Shown: piece after piece, positions 1 to 5,470 of the stretch
Numbering within the stretch: position 1 is the stretch's first letter
How the letters are laid out: each line of letters begins with the position of its first letter
Source of the DNA: Candidatus Amarobacillus elongatus
Lineage (GTDB): Bacteria; Chloroflexota; Dehalococcoidia; Tepidiformales; Tepidiformaceae
Length of the DNA: 9,256 nucleotides
Direction: 5' to 3'
Assembly: GCA_016703545.1 (NCBI GenBank)
Contig: JADJBX010000018.1
Location: forward strand, 1 to 9,256
Program-made: the position numbers and the translations under genes
Notes under the pieces: model-generated
Databases searched by the model: none
What the model was told of the DNA's origin: nothing
What the model saw: only the letters and a program-made list of their open reading frames with translations

Positions 1-677
1 GCGTAGGCCGTGGTGGGCACCGGCGCGGCGGTGATGTAGGTCTCGTGCAGGTTCACGCCCGCGAGCGAGGCCGCGACCGCGTAGGGCGCGTGCGCGTGAA
101 CGACGCAGCGACAATCCGGTCGCGTCCGATGTAGCTCGACGTGCAGGCGGAATTCGGACGTGGGTGGCCGGTTTCCACGGAGCAGGGCTCCGTCCGGCTG
201 GGTGACCACGAGGTGCTCGGGGCGCAAGAAGCCGAGATGTATGCCGGACGGCGTCATCAGGAGCGTGCCGTCGTCCAATCGCCAGGAGAGGTTGCCGTCG
301 ATCGACACGTTGTAGCCGCGCTCGTAGAGCAGCCTCCCGACCCGGGCCAGCTCCGTACGAGCGCGCCATTCCTGGTCTGCGGGGTCGGGGTGGAACTGCC
401 CTTCCCGGTCAATCTGGCCGGTTACCCCTTCGCTCGTACAGGCGGGCGCGCGCCCTTCGTTCATCGGCAGGATCCACTCGAAGCGGTGACCGTGCGCGGC
501 CAGCTCCATGCCGCGCGCGTCCACGAGCACGGCGGCACCATCGAAGCGAAAGGCCACGGCGAGCCCCTCGGAGAACAGGCTCGCCGCCCGAAAACGCGAG
601 GCATTGACCGGGGCGCCGCCGGCATCGACGTGGGCCCAGGTGCCATCGGATTGCCGGACCGGTCGGGGGTCAGACAT
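1..677 (-). CDS. WG-like domain fused to class II aldolase (3' end outside window)
   Basis: The frame starts at ATG 677 and runs off the window start, giving 225 visible residues. Residues 1-70 resemble one and a half to two WG-type repeats (DGTWAHVDAGG, then LFSEGLAVAFRFDG). Residues about 105-225 are a class II aldolase/adducin domain of the fuculose-1-phosphate aldolase type. Its GNLS (128-131), TPSG (142-145), the SEF motif with the likely catalytic Glu175, and HAH (194-196, two zinc-ligand histidines) are in family order. The third zinc histidine should lie beyond the edge. Known relatives use Zn2+ to cleave or epimerise phosphorylated sugars; the substrate here is unknown. The first 8 bases overlap the end of the P-loop gene, and upstream is only a weak GGG, so translation is probably coupled. 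The repeat-aldolase fusion is unusual. The aldolase assignment is firm; the role of the N-terminal part is inference. Confidence 0.88.
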   Translation of the reverse strand, partial: MSDPRPVRQSDGTWAHVDAGGAPVNASRFRAASLFSEGLAVAFRFDGAAVLVDARGMELAAHGHRFEWILPMNEGRAPACTSEGVTGQIDREGQFHPDPADQEWRARTELARVGRLLYERGYNVSIDGNLSWRLDDGTLLMTPSGIHLGFLRPEHLVVTQPDGALLRGNRPPTSEFRLHVELHRTRPDCRCVVHAHAPYAVAASLAGVNLHETYITAAPVPTTAY

Positions 678-1101
678 GGGAGCTACCCGTGGTGATGATG
701 GCAACCACCGCTTCTGGAGAGCACGCGTAGTCCACGACGATGTCGAATCTGTGGCGCATCGCGGCATGTTCGCCATGCACCTGCTCGGCGTGCCTCAGCC
801 CCTTGTGCGGCCTCGCATCGCCACGATTCAGCACGCGACGCCGATGTTCCGCGGCTGGGGGAAGGAGCAACACCAGCGCGGTCCCCGGAGGAAACTCCTC
901 GGGGGCGAGGTCGGCCGCACCGATGAGCACCAGACCTTCATCCGTCCCAGCGAGGGCGCGTCTCAACCCGTCCACGCGCTCGGCGTGCGATGCCCCGAAC
1001 GACTCGGCGTCGTGCGCTTCGACGCCTTGTCGCTTCGCAAGTTCAACCACCGTGGACTTTCCGGATCCCGGCGGGCCGTACAGGGCCACGATTCTTCGCA
1101 T
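670..1101 (-). CDS. Small P-loop NTPase, nucleotide/sugar kinase-like
   Basis: This 143-residue protein opens with a beta strand and a textbook Walker A, GPPGSGKST, at residues 9-17. A following DAES may act as the acceptor-side acid. A hydrophobic strand (GLVLIGAADLAP) sits mid-protein, and RRRVLNRGDARPHKG resembles the lid/arginine region of adenylate-kinase-like or AAA_18-like kinases. The C-terminus (FDIVVDYACSPEAVVAII) looks like the last strand and helix of that fold. No substrate-specific motif is recognised, so it could phosphorylate a small molecule or simply hydrolyse ATP. The start abuts the TAG of the WG-repeat gene (TAGATG) with a G-rich run 6 bases upstream. Its end overlaps the next start by 8 bases. 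This places it inside the operon, next to a class II aldolase whose relatives use phosphorylated sugars. A kinase supplying the aldolase is possible but unproven. Confidence 0.8.
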   Translation of the reverse strand: MRRIVALYGPPGSGKSTVVELAKRQGVEAHDAESFGASHAERVDGLRRALAGTDEGLVLIGAADLAPEEFPPGTALVLLLPPAAEHRRRVLNRGDARPHKGLRHAEQVHGEHAAMRHRFDIVVDYACSPEAVVAIITTGSSHV

Positions 1102-1848
1102 CTACGTCCCCCCTTCAGTTCGGACCGAAGGAGAACGCAATTCCACGACGGCGTTGCCCCGCTCCCCGATGACGCCGAGCGCGCCGTCGAAGCGTTCCAC
1201 GCGGGCTTGCCCGTTGTAGAACGGCTCGACCATCGCAAAGCGCTGCTCGTACAGCGGGGCGCCATACCGATCGACGTGCATCCAGCCGCCGCTGTCTCGG
1301 GCACGGGCGTAGCTCTTGTGGAACACGTCGAGGTCACGGAACCAGCGGCCGTGAACGACGTTGCCCTCGGCGTCGATGTGCGTCGAGCGCCCGTCCTCTC
1401 CCTGAACGACGGCGATGTCGTCCCGGAAATCCCCGGCGTACCGCCACCGCGCGGCGTAGAGCGGCTCGCCGGTCAGGGCGATGTGGAAGTACCCGCCGCC
1501 AACATCGCGAACGGGACACGTTCCTCCCTGGAAATTGCCGCACCATCGCCAACGTGCGTCGTAGGCGGGCTCGCCGTTGGGCCGGATGTGATGCCAGCCG
1601 GCCGCCCCCGCATCCACGGCGGCGAGACCGTCGTAGAACCCGAACGCGCGCTGATACCGACGCGCGTAAGCGGCGCGCCCGTCCACGGTCACATGGAACG
1701 CGCCCGAGGCGGCCTGCACGGGCGCGAGGCCCGGCGCGTGGAATTTCAGGACTTCGATGAACCGGGCCTCGTAAAGCGCGATTCCGTCGATCAGGTGGTG
1801 CGTGCCGTCCTGTGCCACGACCGTCTGCCGCCAGTCCACGCCGCTCAT
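1102..1848 (-). CDS. WG-repeat protein (about 6.5 repeats)
   Basis: This 248-residue protein is built almost entirely of tandem units of about 35 residues. Each follows a pattern like HxxxxGxPLYxxRF then xxxxFxxGxAxVxxxxG. Good examples are WHHIRPNGEPAYDARW, YFHIALTGEPLYAARW and WMHVDRYGAPLYEQRF. I count six full units and a partial last one. There is no signal peptide, membrane segment or recognisable catalytic domain. WG/KWG repeats are known as extended beta-rich scaffolds of poorly defined function. The last units (VFHKSYARARD, VEPFYNGQARVE) recall, from memory, a subtype also found attached to methyltransferases; this needs a search. I chose ATG 1848 over upstream in-frame starts because it forms an ATGA overlap with the radical SAM stop, and the residues before it lack repeat character. 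A binding or carrier role for neighbouring enzymes is inference. Confidence 0.85.
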   Translation of the reverse strand: MSGVDWRQTVVAQDGTHHLIDGIALYEARFIEVLKFHAPGLAPVQAASGAFHVTVDGRAAYARRYQRAFGFYDGLAAVDAGAAGWHHIRPNGEPAYDARWRWCGNFQGGTCPVRDVGGGYFHIALTGEPLYAARWRYAGDFRDDIAVVQGEDGRSTHIDAEGNVVHGRWFRDLDVFHKSYARARDSGGWMHVDRYGAPLYEQRFAMVEPFYNGQARVERFDGALGVIGERGNAVVELRSPSVRTEGGT

Positions 1849-2169
1849 GCCGGCACCGGCTTGCGCATGTTGCAGGAGAGGCAGAGCCCGCGACTGGAGT
1901 AGCTGGCCAGCAACCGTCGGTAGTTGTCTCCGGTCCAGACCTCCCGGATGCCCAGGCCGTCCAGGTTCCCGAAGTCGCCGAGCGACAAGCGCTCCGCGTC
2001 GGGCGCACAACATGGGTTGAACCTACCTTCCGCGCTGATCCAAGCCTCTTGCCCGAGGAACGGGCACGGCCCGCCCGGAGCGAGATCCTTGGTGGCGTCC
2101 GCGTCGAGCAGGAAGATGTTCTCCAAAAGGACGCGCCGGCCGTCGGGAAGTCGGTAGCGGTCCACCGCC

Positions 2170-4188
2170 TCACGCGCTTCGAGCACCGCCGCGTTCCATC
2201 GCCCGATGGAGCCAGGATTGCGCCGCATAGACAGGCGCTTGATCGCATCGAAATGCGCCCAGAGGTGGTGCCCTTTCACGCGCTCGACACCCAACCCGGC
2301 CGCAAGCTGACGACGCCGGCCAGCTCGTGGACGTTCGTTTCGAGGAAGGTGAGCTGGAACGTGACGCGGCACCGGTTTCCCCGGCGGCGGCGTGGGCATC
2401 GCGCACCTCGATGAACGTCCGCGCGTTCTCCAACACCTTCTCCCACTGGCTCCCGGGCATGACCGCCTCGTGGGTGGCTTTCGTCGCCCCATTCCACGAG
2501 ATCTTCACGTCTGAGGTGACCGGGACGAGCTTCTTTGCCCAGCCGCGCGCACCGAGCTTCGGGAACGTGCCGTTGGTCGTCAGGTTCAGCAGCACCCCGT
2601 GCTCTCGGCACAGGTCGATGATCTCCTCGAAGTGGGCGTAGAGGAGCGGCTCCCCCATCGTGGACGGGATGATCTCCCGCAATCCGGTCCCGGCCGAATC
2701 CCGGACCACCCGGCGAATCAGCTCGATCGGCATTCGTCGAGGCTTCTTTCCAGACGCCTTGCGCTCGTCCTGGAGCGTGCTGTGAACGCTGTGCTCCTCG
2801 CACATGATGCACTTGAGGTTGCAGTCGTCGGGGTTGGTGTCGAACGTGATCCGCCACGGCCCGGGGAGGGTATCGACGCGAGCGGACTGCCGGCGGCGCA
2901 ACAGCTCCTCGTACACGGCCTCTACATGGCGAACATGCTGGTGAATGTCGGGGACGCGCCCCTCCGGGTCGTAGAGGTACCCCCGACGCCCGAGCCGCTC
3001 GGCGAGCGCAGGGTCATCGGCGAGCCGCTGCATCTGACACGCCAGATCCTCGGCGTCCCGGTGGCGGAACAGCAGCCCGTTGACCTCATGGTGGACGTAC
3101 TCGGCCATGCCGCCAACGTCTGCGGTGATGACCGGCACCCCCGCGCCCTGCGCTTCATGGATCACGAGCGGCGAGTTCTCGACCCACACCGACGGCACGA
3201 CGATGGCGTCCACCCGGTCGAAAACGTCGCGCACGATTTCCTGGTTCCGGTATTCCGAGGGCCACTCTACGCGGCTCGCCGCATGGCCCGGGAGGGCGTT
3301 CGCGATGGCCTTCAGCGCGTCCGTGTCCTGCCCGCGGGGTCGCCCGTAGATGCGGAGCCGCACGTCCCCGCGGACCTCGCCGAACGCGGTGAGGAGCTGG
3401 TGGATTCCCTTCGCGGGGATGTGGGTGCCGATGTAGCCGAAAGTGAACGGCTCGCCCTGCGTGCGCGAACGCCCGACGAGGCGCTCACGGTCGAAGCCGT
3501 AGTCCAGGTACCGAAGCTTTGCGGCCGGCAGTCCGAATTCTGTCGCGAACCGGTCGAGCAGGTAGCGCGCCGGAGCGAGGAACACGTCGACATGCTCGGT
3601 CATCTCGCGGACGTGCGCCATGCGTCGATGCACCCAGTCCTTCCAGGTGGCGATGTCCCCAGCCTCTTCGGCGGGGGAGCCCGAGAAGTACCGCGAGTAG
3701 CATCGCCGGGCGCACTTTTCGTCCTCTTGTCCGGAACATGCCGCCCAGAGGTTGTTGGGGTCGTCCGGGAACATCTGCATGAACTGGCCGCGTGGGCACA
3801 TTAGCCAGTAGTCGTGGAGCGTGAAGACGATGGGCAGGCCGCGGGCCGCCGCCTCCCCGAGCAGCGACGTGGACAGGTGGTTCAGGTGCCCGACGTGGAC
3901 GACATCGGGGCGGACGCGTTCGAGCACCTCCGCGAAGCGCTGATCGACGCCGACGTGGCGGTAGCGGTCACGCGCTCGGGGCATGTTCACAACGTGCAGT
4001 CGCACGCGCGAGTCGTCCGGGTCGGCGTCGTCGCGCAGCGCATAGTCAGGCGCGAAGGCGTTCTCCTCGCGCGTGAAGACATGGACCTCGTGGCGCTCAG
4101 CGAGAGCCTGCGCCAGCGTCTGCGTGTAGACCTCGGACCCCGCGTTGTAGCGCATCGGATAGCCGTGGATGACCTGAAGGATCTTCAT
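2170..4188 (-). CDS. Uninterrupted part of the GT4-radical SAM gene as read (672 aa)
   Basis: If the sequence is correct as given, translation from ATG 4188 gives 672 residues: an intact GT4 domain and most of the radical SAM core, including the CxxxCxxC cluster site. From about residue 605 the tail changes to low-complexity Ser/Arg/Ala-rich sequence with no family character, a sign of out-of-frame reading. The glycosyltransferase half could still work. The radical SAM half would lose the end of its barrel and the auxiliary-cluster domain. Use this entry only with the full-length reconstruction at 1845-4188. Confidence 0.6.
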   Translation of the reverse strand: MKILQVIHGYPMRYNAGSEVYTQTLAQALAERHEVHVFTREENAFAPDYALRDDADPDDSRVRLHVVNMPRARDRYRHVGVDQRFAEVLERVRPDVVHVGHLNHLSTSLLGEAAARGLPIVFTLHDYWLMCPRGQFMQMFPDDPNNLWAACSGQEDEKCARRCYSRYFSGSPAEEAGDIATWKDWVHRRMAHVREMTEHVDVFLAPARYLLDRFATEFGLPAAKLRYLDYGFDRERLVGRSRTQGEPFTFGYIGTHIPAKGIHQLLTAFGEVRGDVRLRIYGRPRGQDTDALKAIANALPGHAASRVEWPSEYRNQEIVRDVFDRVDAIVVPSVWVENSPLVIHEAQGAGVPVITADVGGMAEYVHHEVNGLLFRHRDAEDLACQMQRLADDPALAERLGRRGYLYDPEGRVPDIHQHVRHVEAVYEELLRRRQSARVDTLPGPWRITFDTNPDDCNLKCIMCEEHSVHSTLQDERKASGKKPRRMPIELIRRVVRDSAGTGLREIIPSTMGEPLLYAHFEEIIDLCREHGVLLNLTTNGTFPKLGARGWAKKLVPVTSDVKISWNGATKATHEAVMPGSQWEKVLENARTFIEVRDAHAAAGETGAASRSSSPSSKRTSTSWPASSACGRVGCRARERAPPLGAFRCDQAPVYAAQSWLHRAMERGGARSA
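2307..2313 (-). other. Frameshift 2 in radical SAM/SPASM region
   Basis: Reading the minus strand through GTCGTCAGCTTGCGG, the sensible frame before it (ETNVHELAGVV) and after it (QLAAGLGVERVKG) differ by one base. The sequence is short by one base here. There is no homopolymer at this point. Confidence 0.75.
2377..2390 (-). other. Frameshift 1 in radical SAM region
   Basis: At GCCGCCGCCGGGGAAACC on the minus strand, good sequence passes from the frame ending VRDAHAAAGETG to the frame starting GNRCRVTFQLTFLET. One base appears to be missing beside a GCC triplet run and a four-G run, a context prone to indels by slippage or miscalling. Confidence 0.78.
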
Positions 4189-5105
4189 TGGAGCATCCTT
4201 TCCACTGCGACGGCGGGGTGGCGAAGACGAGCGGCAGAGTGGATTATCTTAACGAGCCCGGCATCGAGCGACACCCTCGGCACCCAGCTGAGAGCGCTGC
4301 GCGCCGCGCGGTTGTCCCCGACGAAGCGGTCAACCTCGTACGGGGCGGGGTCCGCGGCGTGAAACACGCTGTCCGACGCGGAGAGCGTGACCACCCGCCC
4401 GGCGAGCGCGCTCAGCGTGGTCTCGACGCCCGAACACGCGTTAATCGCGCCCGCGCCGGCATCCCCGCGCGTCAACGCCTCAGCCGCGGAGATGATCGCG
4501 GCCTCCGCGTCGCGGGACGTGGACGAGGTCGAGCGTCCGATCCGAGCCGCGGACGATGAGCGCCCGCCCAGCCAGGGCTGCGGCGACGAAGGCGGGAACC
4601 AGGCGATCTGCGTGGTCGGATGCCGCGCCGTAGACGTTGGCGATCCGAAGGATGTTGGCGCGCAGCCCGTCAGCCGCCGCTCGCCGCACGACCGGCTCGG
4701 CCTCGGCCTTGGTAGCTCCGTAGCCGTTGACCGGCGCGAGCGCGCGATCGTCCGCACCGGGCGGGCTGCGGCGCGGCCGTAGACCTCGAGGCTGCTCGCG
4801 AACACCACCCAGGGCCGACGAGATTGTGTGCTCACGGCGCGAAGTAGTGTCGCTGTCGCCTCGACATTGTCCCGCCGCGCTCGGGCGGGGTGCGCCTCGG
4901 CTTCCGCTACCCGAGCGCACGCCGCCAGATGAATCACGGCGTCGCAGCCGCCGAGCGCATCCGCCAGGGCATCCCCGCTCACGAGCTCCTGCTCGGGGTC
5001 GAAGGTGCGGTCGAATCCATGGACATCGAAGCCTGCCGCCATCAACGCCGGGAGTAGCGCCGTGCCGATGACCCCCGCGGCTCCGGTGACGAGCACCCGG
5101 GTCAT
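4185..5105 (-). CDS. NAD-dependent epimerase/dehydratase (extended SDR), with a compensating frameshift pair
   Basis: The N-terminus MTRVLVTGAAGVIG carries the TGxxGxxG dinucleotide site at residues 7-14, followed by AVIHLAA and VVFASSLEVYG, all typical of extended SDR sugar-nucleotide epimerases/dehydratases. The continuous frame is 306 residues, usual for the family. Between about 4757 and 4513, however, family-like sequence lies in another frame: APVNGYGATKAEAE with the catalytic YxxxK, then ANILRIANVYGAA and SDRTLDLVHV. The original frame resumes at RDAEAAI. As read, the protein would lose its catalytic Tyr/Lys and part of the substrate pocket. ATG 5105 is preferred to the upstream in-frame start at 5132, which adds only an Arg-rich stretch; the upstream CGGGG is a weak ribosome site. 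It is first in the operon and its stop overlaps the glycosyltransferase start. Likely role: converting a nucleotide sugar used by that transferase. Confidence 0.87.
   Translation of the reverse strand: MTRVLVTGAAGVIGTALLPALMAAGFDVHGFDRTFDPEQELVSGDALADALGGCDAVIHLAACARVAEAEAHPARARRDNVEATATLLRAVSTQSRRPWVVFASSLEVYGRAAARPVRTIARSRRSTATELPRPRPSRSCGERRLTGCAPTSFGSPTSTARHPTTQIAWFPPSSPQPWLGGRSSSAARIGRSTSSTSRDAEAAIISAAEALTRGDAGAGAINACSGVETTLSALAGRVVTLSASDSVFHAADPAPYEVDRFVGDNRAARSALSWVPRVSLDAGLVKIIHSAARLRHPAVAVERMLQ
4196..4200 (-). promoter_or_regulatory. Shine-Dalgarno for the GT4-radical SAM gene
   Basis: AAGGA lies 7 bases before ATG 4188, inside the end of the epimerase gene. With the ATGA overlap it fixes this start and indicates coupled translation. 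Confidence 0.65.
4510..4516 (-). other. Frameshift (apparent extra C) in epimerase
   Basis: The minus strand reads GTCCACGTCCCGCGACGCGGAG. Removing one C from the CCC run gives VHVRDAEAA, a smooth join between the YxxxK-containing frame and the frame that reaches the stop at 4185. This looks like a one-base homopolymer gain. Confidence 0.78.
4750..4762 (-). other. Frameshift (apparent missing base) in epimerase
   Basis: On the minus strand, CGCCCGGTGCGGACGATCG joins YGRAAARPV in the start frame to DDRALAPVNGYGATK in the next. One base is missing between the two. Together with the extra C near 4513 it keeps the overall frame open while scrambling about 80 residues. Confidence 0.75.
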
Positions 5106-5147
5106 GCCGCACCCCGAGCGTCGTCGAGGCACGAGTCCACGCCCGCA

Positions 5148-5303
5148 TCAACGGTGGATGGACGAGAGCACGGGCGGGCATGGCACGTCGACTCCGACGA
5201 ATCCCTCAGGATCAACATGAATTTTCTCTGCTCGGCGGGGTGAGTGAACAAGCAACGAGACGTTCAGCACTCCTCGCGGGGTCGCGCCGAGCAGGCGCGC
5301 CAT
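5148..5303 (-). CDS. Doubtful small ORF, 51 aa
   Basis: A frame from ATG 5303 to TGA 5148 would encode 51 residues beginning MARLLGATPRGVLNV and ending PPVLSSIHR. The frame is open further upstream, to 86 residues, but without a better start. No Shine-Dalgarno site is visible, and I recognise no family. In its favour are its position just upstream of an operon with a radical SAM enzyme and a middle section (EKIHVDPEGFVGVDVP) that does not look like GC-driven filler. Against it are the lack of a ribosome site and of any Cys-rich or leader-like pattern. Confidence 0.15.
   Translation of the reverse strand: MARLLGATPRGVLNVSLLVHSPRRAEKIHVDPEGFVGVDVPCPPVLSSIHR
5221..5251 (-). promoter_or_regulatory. 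Weak sigma70-like promoter candidate
   Basis: On the minus strand TTGTTC (5251-5246) and GAAAAT (5226-5221) are 19 bases apart, about 115 bases before the epimerase start. They match the consensus at only 3/6 and 4/6, with a long spacer. It is listed because it falls in the AT-rich patch of the only spacer in the window. Confidence 0.15.
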
Positions 5304-5470
5304 AGGGCTGGCGTCATGGTGGAAGTAGGTAGAGAGGATCGTGTTCCTGCCTCCCCACCCGCTCCTGTCGCTTTCGTGGCCGGTCCCCGGAACCTCAACT
5401 CGGGGCAATGCTGTCAGTATTAAGACGAGGGGAGAGAAGCGAGGATCCGGCGTTGTGTCCAGCGCCCGGC

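Larger units (their letters stand above)
1845..4188 (-). pseudogene. GT4 glycosyltransferase-radical SAM/SPASM fusion, frameshifted
   Basis: Restored, this would be about 781 residues. Residues 1-410 are a GT-B glycosyltransferase of family GT4: N-terminal MKILQVIHGYPMRYNAGSE, and the Ex7E signature at E337/E345 in ENSPLVIHEAQGAGVP. Residues about 445-640 are a radical SAM core with CNLKCIMC (C456, C460, C463 for the 4Fe-4S cluster) and STMGEPLLY as the likely SAM-contacting region. The last 70 residues are a SPASM-like domain with cysteines in PCPFLG, NPCCAPD and CLSCNMR. The continuous frame from ATG 4188 stops at 2170 and lacks SPASM. Family-like sequence moves to a second frame near 2377-2390 (RVTFQLTFLETNVHELAG) and a third near 2308-2312 (LAAGLGVERVKGHHLWAHF), consistent with one base missing at each point. 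The start overlaps the epimerase stop (ATGA), with an AAGGA site 7 bases upstream. The product modified is unknown. Confidence 0.88.
5106..5470. other. Intergenic spacer between the helicase and the epimerase operon
   Basis: About 365 bp lie between the helicase stop and the epimerase start. It holds the most AT-rich patches of the window (around 5216-5228 and 5411-5423), as expected of non-coding DNA or a promoter region. I see no tRNA, no convincing rho-independent terminator, no clear repeat and no recognisable protein. Because both flanking genes read leftward, a promoter for the five-gene operon should be here unless the helicase transcript reads through. Confidence 0.6.

Noticed and set aside
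508..1902. Plus-strand open frame of 464 codons
   Set aside because: It is antisense to three minus-strand genes with clear motifs and overlaps. Its product is low-complexity Arg/Pro/Gly-rich with no family pattern, as expected of an antisense frame in GC-rich DNA.
1102..2013. Longer version of the WG-repeat gene starting near 2013
   Set aside because: The extra 55 N-terminal residues are Arg/Gly/Leu filler read out of frame with the radical SAM C-terminus. ATG 1848 with its ATGA overlap is far better.
2300..2392. Programmed ribosomal frameshifting in the radical SAM gene
   Set aside because: Two separate -1 shifts within 75 bp would be needed. Neither site is a canonical X-XXY-YYZ slippery heptamer, although one contains GGGGAAA. 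Indels are the simpler explanation.
2599..3804. Plus-strand open frame of 401 codons
   Set aside because: It mirrors the glycosyltransferase gene, whose GT4 and radical SAM motifs are decisive. The plus-strand product shows no recognisable domain and no ribosome site.
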